6,865 bases of DNA from MGBC120314 sp964403785 (lineage in GTDB: Bacteria; Bacillota; Clostridia; Lachnospirales; Lachnospiraceae). The notes under the pieces are model-generated. The model was not told the origin of the DNA. It worked only from the letters and a program-made list of their open reading frames with translations, and ran no database searches. Below are positions 1 to 6,630 of the stretch, piece after piece. The DNA is taken from assembly GCA_964403785.1 (NCBI GenBank), contig CAYOHM010000090.1:1-6865 (forward strand). The letters are read 5' to 3'. Both the position numbers and the translations under genes were made by a program. How positions within the stretch are numbered: the stretch's first letter is position 1; each line of letters begins with the position of its first letter.

Positions 1-881
1 TGATAGCTATAAGAACTTTTTTTCATCAATGGATCAATATTTGTTCTGCTGCCATCTGTTACAACAAACCTGTTATATGACGTATCCTTTACATCAATAA
101 TTGATGTAACATAATCAATCGGTGCCCCAATCAATGACATTCCTGGTTCAACAATCAATTTGGTTTTTTCTTTATCAAAGCATTGTTGCAATATATCAGA
201 TACATTTTTTATATACTCATTAAACTCTGGTTTTCCTTGCACACCGCCAAAAAAACCTCCGCCGATATCAACATAATCTAAATCCAGATTATATTTTGCC
301 TTTATCTGACAGCATACATTTGCAATTGCCTTGTATATATTTAAGCTTCTTGTTTTTGAACTGCAATGTAAGTGTAGTCCCTTTATCTTAGCCTTAGTTC
401 CTTCAAGAGTTAAAATAATATTTTCTAACTCGCCATTTTCATAACAAAATCCAAATCGTCCCCCTTCACAGCCACATTGCGATTCATTTTGGCAATATTT
501 TTCCAAGTCAAAATTAACTCTAATTCCTACATTTGCTGGTATGTCAGTTTCCAACAGCCATCTAACTTCTCTTTTAGAATCTATATTCAAAATGCATTTT
601 TTTCTAGCTGCTTCCAGAAATGTTTCTTTGCTCTTTACTGGTCCGTTGTAAATGATATAATTTTCAAATCCCATCTTTTCAGCTATTCTATATTCATCTT
701 TCGAGACAACTTCTGCATAGCAACCTTGCTTTTTCATGTATTCAACTATCCACGGCAGTGAATTAGTCTTAAAAGAATACCCAATAATTGAGTTCGACCA
801 ATTTGCATTCAATGCACTTTTTAATTCACCTATAAGAGCATTTAATTTTTGTTTATGTATAACGTAATAAGGTGTTTGCAT
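1..881 (-). CDS. Fold-type III PLP enzyme, DapDC/ornithine decarboxylase-like (partial, 3' end missing)
   Basis: I translated this by hand; the frame is open from an ATG at 881 to the left window edge, giving 293 residues without the C-terminal part (family members are usually about 390-420). Seen: an N-terminal TPYYV segment typical of the family; the PLP lysine K38 in YSFKTN; GRFGF at 141-145, where the family usually has SKFG; GLHLHCSS at 169-175, matching the usual HxHxGS; the glycine loop DIGGG at 205-209; and EPGM at 245-248, where most relatives have EPGR. In this fold the lysine forms the aldimine and the DIGGG and EPGR loops hold the cofactor phosphate. The family decarboxylates amino acids such as diaminopimelate, lysine, ornithine or arginine. 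The substrate here is unknown. It starts 2 nt after the phosphoglycosyl transferase stop, so it probably serves glycan synthesis, not housekeeping lysine or polyamine metabolism. That is an inference. Its GC content is clearly lower than that of the genes at the other end of the operon. Confidence 0.88.
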   Translation of the reverse strand, partial: MQTPYYVIHKQKLNALIGELKSALNANWSNSIIGYSFKTNSLPWIVEYMKKQGCYAEVVSKDEYRIAEKMGFENYIIYNGPVKSKETFLEAARKKCILNIDSKREVRWLLETDIPANVGIRVNFDLEKYCQNESQCGCEGGRFGFCYENGELENIILTLEGTKAKIKGLHLHCSSKTRSLNIYKAIANVCCQIKAKYNLDLDYVDIGGGFFGGVQGKPEFNEYIKNVSDILQQCFDKEKTKLIVEPGMSLIGAPIDYVTSIIDVKDTSYNRFVVTDGSRTNIDPLMKKSSYSY

Positions 882-883
882 GT

Positions 884-1552
884 TTATACCTCTGAATCAT
901 CTTTTATTTCCACAGTTCCCGTAAAATCTTCCATCGTTACAGACAACTCCGAACTAATACCCTCCCGCTTCACAACTGCAATTATAGTCTTAAGAATAAT
1001 TTTCCAATCTCCCAAAAATGTGATATTATCTACATACCGAACATCATAGTTAAATTTTTCTTCCCAGCTTACTGTGTTTCGTCCATTCACCTGAGCCAAA
1101 CCTGTTAAACCTGGACGCACTTCATGCCTTCTTGCCTGCAACTTGTTGTATCTAGGGAGGTATTCAACCAATAAAGGTCTAGGTCCACACACAGCACAGT
1201 CGCCACGAATGATGTTGATCAATTCCGGTAACTCATCCAAAGAAGTGCTTCTAAGTACTTTCCCAAAATGCCCAAGTCGGTCCTTATCCGGTAGTAAATT
1301 TCCATTTTCATCCCTTTCATCACTCATAGTTCGAAACTTATATAATTTGAAAATCTTCGCATTCAGTCCCGGTCTGTCTTGCGCAAAAATTACAGGAGCA
1401 CCCAGCTTCACTCTTACAAGAATTGCAACAACCAGCAATACCGGACTTAGTACAATTAAAGCTAACAAGGAACATACAAAATCCTGTGGTCGTTTAAAAT
1501 ACTTTTCATATGGTCCATACGGTATATGTTTCGTTTTCTCAGTTTCACTCAT
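884..1552 (-). CDS. Small membrane phosphoglycosyl transferase (PglC-like initiating sugar transferase)
   Basis: This 222-residue protein belongs to the bacterial sugar transferase family (WcaJ/PglC type). It is predicted to move a sugar 1-phosphate from a UDP-sugar to undecaprenyl phosphate at the cytoplasmic face of the membrane, the first committed step of repeat-unit synthesis. Seen: KRPQDF at 20-25, then one hydrophobic segment at about 26-47 broken by S36-P37, the serine-proline kink of the re-entrant helix in PglC; KFRTM at 72-76; the catalytic Asp-Glu pair D106-E107 in SLDELPEL; GPRPLL at 123-128; VRPGLTG at 145-151; and GRNTVSWEEKF at 157-167. It is the minimal form, without the extra N-terminal membrane domain of WcaJ. 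The closest match from memory is Campylobacter PglC, which uses UDP-diacetylbacillosamine; the aminotransferase just upstream makes a similar substrate likely but not proven. Its ATG follows the aminotransferase stop with no gap, and only a weak AAGGTG site lies upstream, so translational coupling is likely. Confidence 0.95.
   Translation of the reverse strand: MSETEKTKHIPYGPYEKYFKRPQDFVCSLLALIVLSPVLLVVAILVRVKLGAPVIFAQDRPGLNAKIFKLYKFRTMSDERDENGNLLPDKDRLGHFGKVLRSTSLDELPELINIIRGDCAVCGPRPLLVEYLPRYNKLQARRHEVRPGLTGLAQVNGRNTVSWEEKFNYDVRYVDNITFLGDWKIILKTIIAVVKREGISSELSVTMEDFTGTVEIKDDSEV
889..893 (-). promoter_or_regulatory. Ribosome-binding site AGAGG of the PLP enzyme
   Basis: AGAGG lies 7 nt before the ATG at 881 and inside the last codons of the preceding transferase gene. 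It supports this start and suggests that ribosomes finishing the transferase re-initiate here. Confidence 0.7.
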
Positions 1553-2857
1553 TTACTCAAAACACCTTCTGATAATTTCAATAACTCTATCCTGCTGCTC
1601 CTGTGTCATCTTATTGTCACTTGGCAGGCACAACCCTCTTTCAAATATATCTGCACCCACATCAACACATCTGCCTTCTATATATGCATTGCTCCGCGCA
1701 CGTCCATTGCCTTCAATTGTAACAAACGGATTCATCCTGTAAATCGGCTGCATATGCATCGGTTTCCAGATTGGGCGGCCTTCAGCATTAAATGCAACTA
1801 AAGCTTCCAGAATCTCAGTCGGACAGCTCTTTCCATGCTCACTTATATACAGAGCTTCTTTTTCCCCTCTCACCTGTCTGCACATAGCATTCTTATCAAT
1901 AATCAGGCAGCTCAGCCAGAAATTCGGCTCACTATTTTCAGAATCAAATGGATTCATAGACACAGGAAGTCCCTTTAAACCCTCTCTATATCTTATATAA
2001 ATTGCCTTTTTCTGGGCAATATGCTCCTCAAGATAAGGTAACTGACCTCTTACCACACCGGCAACAATATTGCTCATGCGATAATTATACCCCAGCTCCT
2101 CATGCTGATACCACGCAGCGGCCTCCCTTGCCTGTGTGGACCATTTTCTCGCCTTGTCAGCATCCTCCACGCTGTCCGTCAAGAGCATTCCACCGCTTGA
2201 GCCGGTGATAATTTTATTTCCATTGAACGAAATCACGGATTCAGTTCCAAATGTACCTGTCTGAACTCCCTTGTATGAAGCGCCAAACGACTCAGCAGCA
2301 TCCTCCACAATCAATGCACCATGTTTGTCGCAGACTGCCTTAAGCTCGTCAATCTTCCCCGGTGTTCCATACAGATGTGCCATAACAACAAGGCGTACCT
2401 GCGGATATAATTCAAATGCTTTCTCAAGTGCCTCTGGGGCCATATTCCAAGTATCATATTCCGTATCTATAAATACAGGTTCTCCTCCTTCGTATACCAC
2501 TGGATTCACCGTGGCATCAAAAGTCATATCGGAGCAGAATACCTTCCGGCCTTCCAAAGCTCCATGTCCCACCCTAGGCTGTCCATAGAGCTTTTCTGCG
2601 CACAGTTTAACCGCAAGATGAAGTGCGGCCGTCCCCGCAGATAAGGCAACCCCATAGGAACGTCCTATCTTCTTTGCCGTGATTTTTTCGACTTCATTTA
2701 TATTAGCACCCACCGTGGACACCCAGTTGGTATTAATTGCCTCATCCACATATCTGCGCTCATCACCATGCATTGTAGGTGAAGATAACCACAGCTTTGA
2801 TTCAAACGGCTCAATTCCATCAAATCGCGAATCTGCCCGATAATCGACACTTTCCAC
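1553..2857 (-). CDS. DegT/DnrJ/EryC1/StrS family nucleotide-sugar aminotransferase (PglE-like)
   Basis: This 434-residue PLP enzyme should transfer an amino group, usually from glutamate, to a keto sugar nucleotide. By resemblance to PglE the likely product is a UDP-4-amino-4,6-dideoxy-N-acetylhexosamine, the precursor of bacillosamine-type sugars. Seen: SAGTAALHL at 73-81, which contributes to the cofactor phosphate site; EDAAES at 185-190 with the aspartate that pairs with the pyridine nitrogen; the PLP lysine K215 in FNGNKIIT; LGYNYRMSNIVAG at 255-267; and PIWKPMHMQPIY at 362-373. It is longer than PglE (about 386) because of an N-terminal extension of about 20 residues and an insertion near 88-104. 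The start codon is GTG at 2857, chosen because a strong AAGGAG lies 8 nt upstream. The 4,6-dehydratase that would make its substrate is not in the window. Exact sugar and stereochemistry cannot be read from the sequence. Confidence 0.94.
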   Translation of the reverse strand: MESVDYRADSRFDGIEPFESKLWLSSPTMHGDERRYVDEAINTNWVSTVGANINEVEKITAKKIGRSYGVALSAGTAALHLAVKLCAEKLYGQPRVGHGALEGRKVFCSDMTFDATVNPVVYEGGEPVFIDTEYDTWNMAPEALEKAFELYPQVRLVVMAHLYGTPGKIDELKAVCDKHGALIVEDAAESFGASYKGVQTGTFGTESVISFNGNKIITGSSGGMLLTDSVEDADKARKWSTQAREAAAWYQHEELGYNYRMSNIVAGVVRGQLPYLEEHIAQKKAIYIRYREGLKGLPVSMNPFDSENSEPNFWLSCLIIDKNAMCRQVRGEKEALYISEHGKSCPTEILEALVAFNAEGRPIWKPMHMQPIYRMNPFVTIEGNGRARSNAYIEGRCVDVGADIFERGLCLPSDNKMTQEQQDRVIEIIRRCFE

Positions 2858-2865
2858 TTGTTTTT

Positions 2866-2871
2866 CTCCTT
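2866..2871 (-). promoter_or_regulatory. Ribosome-binding site AAGGAG that fixes a GTG start
   Basis: AAGGAG is 8 nt before the GTG at 2857. The spacing and strength decide in favour of this non-ATG start. The surrounding 48-nt gap (2858-2905) is AT-rich and shows no terminator hairpin, so read-through from the Wzz-like gene is expected. Confidence 0.8.
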
Positions 2872-2905
2872 TTGATTTCTATATTAACACTAATTAATTG
2901 CGAAG

Positions 2906-4453
2906 TTACCCGATGCACACCGTTCCAAGTACCTTTGCATTCTGCTCTTTAACAATTCTAAGCTCATCCCTGACACTCTTACAGGTATCTTCTCCAAGTC
3001 TTGTTATCATAATTACATTTCCTGACTTTGAGAGCTTCTCAACTGCTGCCGCATTCCTTGTAAGACCGTCCTCATACATAAGCTCTACATTCTTCTCCTT
3101 GCAGACTGCCCTTATCTCATCAGTGACTTCTCTTTCGGCATCCGTAAGAACTCCGGCAGACGTCAGCAGTATGCTCTTTATATCCGCATTATCTGCGTTA
3201 TCCAGCAGAAGCCTTACATTTGTAAGTAGCATATGCTTCTGCTCCTCAATGGAGATGTCCTCTTTCTTCCTTAACTTATCCAAGAAACTATCAACGCAAC
3301 TGAAGGTCTTTTTCTTTCGTGGCTTCATGGATAAATTTCCAAGCACACGTATGCGGTAATTATCCTGCATTTCCTCCGCACTATTAATTCTGCCCGAGCA
3401 TACATATACGAAGACAATCCAGCCGGCACACAGCACCAGTCCTGCCACTGCTCCCAGAAGAAAATTCGTAACTCTAAGTGATGCCTCTTTAAGCTCCACA
3501 GATACTGTATTATCTGTATCATCCGTTGTTTGCGCAGACTCCACATTCTCGTCAGCAACCGGCAGCTCACTGTCAAAATCTATCACATTTTCCTTGATAT
3601 ATTCTTCATACAATTTCTCCTGCTGCGTGTCAAATTCCTTTGCCAATGTCGCAAGATTCTTTTTAAGGCTTATAATAGCACTGCGATAGCTCTCCTGCGT
3701 TGACGCAAGTGCAGTATCCGCTATGGTATTGGTATATTCATCTACCTTCGTCAGCGTATGATTGCAAATGGCAGCTTTAAGCGCATCCGTATACTGCTGC
3801 ATAAGCTCATCTGCCTTTGCTGCAACAATCTCTGTCTGAACCGCATTTTTACCCATTATCGCTATATATACCACTCCCGTTGTACTTACACCGGAGCTCA
3901 TTAATTCCGTGATATATTTAACATCCACATCCTCGCCGAGAATTCCTTCAAGACCCTCCTGCATACCCTTGCTTGCCGTATAGTTCTTGTAAAGGTCCGT
4001 AAGTCCGTTAAGCTTCTGAGTGCTAAGCGATGACACCTCCCCGAGGGATGTATATTGTATTTCCTCCGGCGCAAGCTCAACACGATACCACAGATATGTG
4101 GTGTATCGTGAATTCGGGTCAATATTCATATAAATGGACTTATCATAATAGTCCTGCTTATAAACTAATGTCTTATATATATTCGCTGCTTCCAGCACTG
4201 CATTTAACTCCGTCTGAGTCATTTCATCCTCAAGCAGGGTCTTTTTATCCTCAGCGTCCGCCTCTGCTTCTGCCTGTGCCTCCTTAAGAGCCTCGGCATT
4301 ACTCTCTGCCACGCTCCTTATATCCGATGCATACTTTCCAAAGCCTATAACAACCGCACCAACCACCATGACAATTACAATTGCCCGCCAACTGTAAAGT
4401 ATCTTCCAGAATAAATCAATCAAATCAATTTCATTATTGTATTCGTTATTCAT
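2906..4453 (-). CDS. Wzz-like polysaccharide co-polymerase with degenerate BY-kinase-like cytoplasmic tail
   Basis: This 515-residue protein has the layout of chain-length determinants: membrane helix 1 at about 22-41, a large external domain, helix 2 at about 331-351, and a cytoplasmic tail. It is predicted to control polymer length together with the neighbouring polymerase. The external part begins with an Ala/Glu-rich helical stretch (about 49-95), then MNIDPNS at 109-115 and a second charged helix at about 259-288. After helix 2, EEMQDNYRIRVLGNLS matches the usual linker of Gram-positive Wzz/BY-kinase proteins. The tail aligns by eye with a CpsD/CapB-type tyrosine kinase: EEQKHMLLTNVRLLL at 403-417, IKSILLTSAG at 425-434, NVIMITRLGED at 479-489 and KVLGTVCIG at 507-515. 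However, the GEGKS-type P-loop is replaced by AGVLTDAERE, no Walker B segment is visible, and there is no C-terminal tyrosine cluster, so kinase activity is unlikely. I chose ATG 4453 over an in-frame ATG 36 nt upstream because AAGGAG sits 7 nt before it and the longer form would overlap the previous gene. The gap to that gene is 13 nt. Confidence 0.88.
   Translation of the reverse strand: MNNEYNNEIDLIDLFWKILYSWRAIVIVMVVGAVVIGFGKYASDIRSVAESNAEALKEAQAEAEADAEDKKTLLEDEMTQTELNAVLEAANIYKTLVYKQDYYDKSIYMNIDPNSRYTTYLWYRVELAPEEIQYTSLGEVSSLSTQKLNGLTDLYKNYTASKGMQEGLEGILGEDVDVKYITELMSSGVSTTGVVYIAIMGKNAVQTEIVAAKADELMQQYTDALKAAICNHTLTKVDEYTNTIADTALASTQESYRSAIISLKKNLATLAKEFDTQQEKLYEEYIKENVIDFDSELPVADENVESAQTTDDTDNTVSVELKEASLRVTNFLLGAVAGLVLCAGWIVFVYVCSGRINSAEEMQDNYRIRVLGNLSMKPRKKKTFSCVDSFLDKLRKKEDISIEEQKHMLLTNVRLLLDNADNADIKSILLTSAGVLTDAEREVTDEIRAVCKEKNVELMYEDGLTRNAAAVEKLSKSGNVIMITRLGEDTCKSVRDELRIVKEQNAKVLGTVCIG
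4081..4110. repeat. Intragenic hairpin inside the Wzz-like gene
   Basis: CACGATAC-CACA (4081-4092) and TGTG-GT-GTATCGTG (4097-4110) form an inverted repeat of 12 base pairs with a 2-nt bulge and a 4-nt loop. It sits in the codons for the segment RYTTYLWYR. It may be chance from a near-symmetric peptide, or it may slow ribosomes or RNA polymerase. No U-run follows it on either strand. Confidence 0.4.
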
Positions 4454-4460
4454 CAGACTT

Positions 4461-4466
4461 CTCCTT
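4461..4466 (-). promoter_or_regulatory. Ribosome-binding site AAGGAG deciding the Wzz-like start
   Basis: AAGGAG immediately follows the TAG stop of the polymerase gene and lies 7 nt before ATG 4453. It rules in the shorter 515-residue product over an in-frame ATG at 4489. Confidence 0.85.
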
Positions 4467-6554
4467 CTACTCTTGAATAATGCCTGCAAACAGCCAGCTC
4501 AGCTCACGTACATCCCCTGAATCGCCAACCTTGCTTGGCACAAAGGATTTACTTACCTTTACCCTTACATCAGCATATTTTCCCGATATCTGACTCCAGT
4601 CCGCCTCTGCCTCAAACATAGCATCATCCGTATATTTTCCACTTAATATCTTCTTACCGTTTACGCTTACAGTCACCTTAATGGATGTACCTTCCTCAAG
4701 CCCGTAGCTGTCATACGGAATGTAGCCCCTTATATAAAGCTTTGTACACTCCGAATCCCTTCGTATCACGGTACTAACCCTGCTTTGCATCCACAGCTGT
4801 AAGCTTCCCGGCGAGCCTTCGATATCATATGCACCGTCGATAAGCTCCTTAAGCTCATCGCTCTTATCTGCATAATCCTCCAATACTATACTGTACGGTG
4901 CAGCCTCTCTCACAGCCTGCGTCTGCTGCATATATTTATAACCTGCCTTAAATACGTACAATACAGCTATAAACACAAGCACGGCGATATATATCCTGCG
5001 CGTATTACTGCTGTCAGCGCTCTGCTGTGCAGCGCATTTCGTCATAACAGCCCGACTGCTCATAAGCACGGCTACAGCGATATATCCCAGCACCCATATA
5101 ATATGGAAGAAAGGTCTCTCATCCATGGTATCAAGCATCGCAAAGCAAACAAAACCCAAAATAATATTCAATATCAGGCTGCCGTATTTCTCACGATTAT
5201 CGCATATGTGTTTATTATAACAAAATGCCTCATAAATCACAAGCATTGCAAAAACAAAATAAAAGCCCCCCACAACATATCCATACTTGTAATAAATCCC
5301 TATAATGGAATTATGTGCAGGTTCGTAGCTTTTATATTTTTCGATATAACAGTAATCCATATGCCCAATTGCATTTAGATTTTTAATATACGCTAAGTAA
5401 TATTCTGTTCTTCCCGATGACAGCTTATTTAGTGCCGTCTTGCTCTGCGCAAGAGAATCCTGCCAGCCAGAAGCATTTACAGTCTCCGTAAAGCAGTCAC
5501 TGTAATTATTTATACTATAATTACTGTCCCTAAGCGCCACTTCATTTATCGCATATACGCCTGCCTGCCATGCCAGCGCCGCTATAAGCCATAGTGCCGC
5601 CATTTTACATATATATGCAGCATTTATTTTCTTCCTTATGAAGTCCGCAAAGAGCTGCCATGTATATACCAGTATAACAAACACTATGCCCGTTCTGCAG
5701 CTTGACTTAACCATAAACATAACAGTGATTCCCTGCAAAACGCCCGTAATTACAAAGCTGCACACCGAATATGCACTGCTGCGTCCGTCATCACGAAATT
5801 TCTCATTAAGGTGTGCTGCATACATGCAGGCGGCAACCGCCACTGCAGGGACGAGCACTGAAGCAAACCAGCTTCGATTCTCGTATATTCCAAGAAGTGC
5901 ATTACGTGCACCATCAACTCCTGCTTCAAAAAACAATATTCTTACCGCCAGCATACAAAACGCTGCCGCAACCGACCATATAACTGCGTCCTGCAGAAGC
6001 TTCTGATTGCCCGTTCTGAACATAACGTAGGCAAGAAAACCGATTGCAAGTATATTAAACTGACCGATAAAGCCCCTTTCCTGATTGATGAAGTACTCCG
6101 ATACCATCATCAGAAAGCTCATAACTATAAACACCCACAGCAGTTTATTGTGGACAAACGCGTAATTATCCAGCTTATCCGACACATTGCCTGCCACAGC
6201 TTCCTCTTTATGCTTATCCGGTACGTTTCTTGCCGCAACCATAACAATGCATATCAGATATACCGCCGCCATCGTAACCATAACATAATATTTGTAATGC
6301 TCCCAATACACCATATTATCAATAAACGCATATAAAACAAAAAGTATGATACCACAAATAGCCGTCCATATCCTGACCGGCACCTTGTCCACATACTTTT
6401 CCTTCAATATCCTAACCATTAAATTATAAATCTTCTCATAAAAAAACACACAAAACTCCACCGGCGCCCATATGCCGATGTGCATTTTCTTATCCGCCCG
6501 CTTGGGGGTGCTGTTATTCTCATCCGTCTGCTTAACGCTGTTCTTCTCGTCCAT
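4467..6554 (-). CDS. O-antigen ligase/polymerase (Wzy/WaaL-like) membrane protein with C-terminal soluble domain
   Basis: This 695-residue protein has a hydrophilic N-terminus (about 1-60), about 12-13 hydrophobic segments between 61 and 537, and a soluble C-terminal region at about 545-695. Features of the O-antigen ligase/Wzy superfamily are visible: SSCRTGI at 284-290; a large external loop between about 337 and 423 that holds LSSGRTEYY (R382) and EPAHNSIIGIYYKYG (H414, N415); then further membrane helices. Arginines and the HN motif of this loop are typical of enzymes that transfer undecaprenyl-linked glycans. The predicted role is to polymerise or ligate repeat units outside the membrane. 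Because a Wzz-like partner follows after 13 nt, polymerase is my first choice, but family resemblance alone cannot separate polymerase from ligase. The C-terminal region looks beta-rich, with VSVNGKKILSG at 629-639 and FVPSKVGDSGDVRELSW at 671-687. It is an unusual addition, probably extracytoplasmic. The start ATG 6554 has only weak Shine-Dalgarno matches (GGGA 9 nt upstream), but it is the first ATG after the promoter in this frame. Confidence 0.83.
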   Translation of the reverse strand: MDEKNSVKQTDENNSTPKRADKKMHIGIWAPVEFCVFFYEKIYNLMVRILKEKYVDKVPVRIWTAICGIILFVLYAFIDNMVYWEHYKYYVMVTMAAVYLICIVMVAARNVPDKHKEEAVAGNVSDKLDNYAFVHNKLLWVFIVMSFLMMVSEYFINQERGFIGQFNILAIGFLAYVMFRTGNQKLLQDAVIWSVAAAFCMLAVRILFFEAGVDGARNALLGIYENRSWFASVLVPAVAVAACMYAAHLNEKFRDDGRSSAYSVCSFVITGVLQGITVMFMVKSSCRTGIVFVILVYTWQLFADFIRKKINAAYICKMAALWLIAALAWQAGVYAINEVALRDSNYSINNYSDCFTETVNASGWQDSLAQSKTALNKLSSGRTEYYLAYIKNLNAIGHMDYCYIEKYKSYEPAHNSIIGIYYKYGYVVGGFYFVFAMLVIYEAFCYNKHICDNREKYGSLILNIILGFVCFAMLDTMDERPFFHIIWVLGYIAVAVLMSSRAVMTKCAAQQSADSSNTRRIYIAVLVFIAVLYVFKAGYKYMQQTQAVREAAPYSIVLEDYADKSDELKELIDGAYDIEGSPGSLQLWMQSRVSTVIRRDSECTKLYIRGYIPYDSYGLEEGTSIKVTVSVNGKKILSGKYTDDAMFEAEADWSQISGKYADVRVKVSKSFVPSKVGDSGDVRELSWLFAGIIQE

Positions 6555-6601
6555 TTCGCCTATTCCCGATTAGTATAGTTTTATGGTTGAATTATACTAC
6601 A

Positions 6602-6630
6602 ATTATGCGGTATATTGCGGAAGATGTCAA
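6602..6630 (-). promoter_or_regulatory. Sigma-A type promoter of the polysaccharide operon
   Basis: On the minus strand there is a perfect -35 box TTGACA (6630-6625), a 17-nt spacer and the -10 box CATAAT (6607-6602), 11 of 12 consensus bases. The predicted start of transcription is near 6595, giving a leader of about 40 nt before ATG 6554. It is the only good promoter I saw upstream of the five-gene run, so it probably drives the whole operon. The outer end of the neighbouring inverted repeat touches the -35 box. Confidence 0.82.

Noticed and set aside
477..1049. Plus-strand open frames opposite the PLP enzyme and transferase
   Set aside because: The minus-strand frame from 881 shows K38, DIGGG and GLHLHCSS motifs over its whole length, so these plus frames are shadows.
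1143..1742. Open frame of 199 codons on the plus strand
   Set aside because: It lies opposite the transferase and aminotransferase genes, both with clear catalytic motifs. Its product has no recognisable motif and is a low-complexity Ser/Leu-rich reading.
2858..2905. Terminator or second promoter in the 48-nt gap before the aminotransferase gene
   Set aside because: I found only AT-rich sequence with a short ATTAA/TTAAT symmetry and no stable stem or paired -35/-10 boxes.
2898..3359. Open frame of 153 codons on the plus strand
   Set aside because: It is antisense to the end of the Wzz-like gene. Its Ser/Phe-rich product is what a reverse reading of charged helical codons gives.
3325..4122. 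Two minus-strand open frames in another phase within the Wzz-like gene
   Set aside because: They are out-of-frame shadows, Arg/Leu-rich, without ribosome-binding sites. The main frame is continuous, so they are not frameshift products.
4454..4489. Longer N-terminus for the Wzz-like protein starting at 4489
   Set aside because: It would overlap the end of the polymerase gene and put 12 extra residues before a start that already has an ideal AAGGAG 7 nt upstream.
5103..6335. Several plus-strand open frames opposite the membrane protein
   Set aside because: They have no recognisable motifs and no convincing ribosome-binding site that I noticed, and they overlap a 695-codon frame with clear membrane topology.
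6591..6596. Perfect TATAAT as an alternative -10 box
   Set aside because: At 17-18 nt upstream there is only a CGCAAT-like sequence, a poor -35, and no TGn extension. The TTGACA/CATAAT pair is better.
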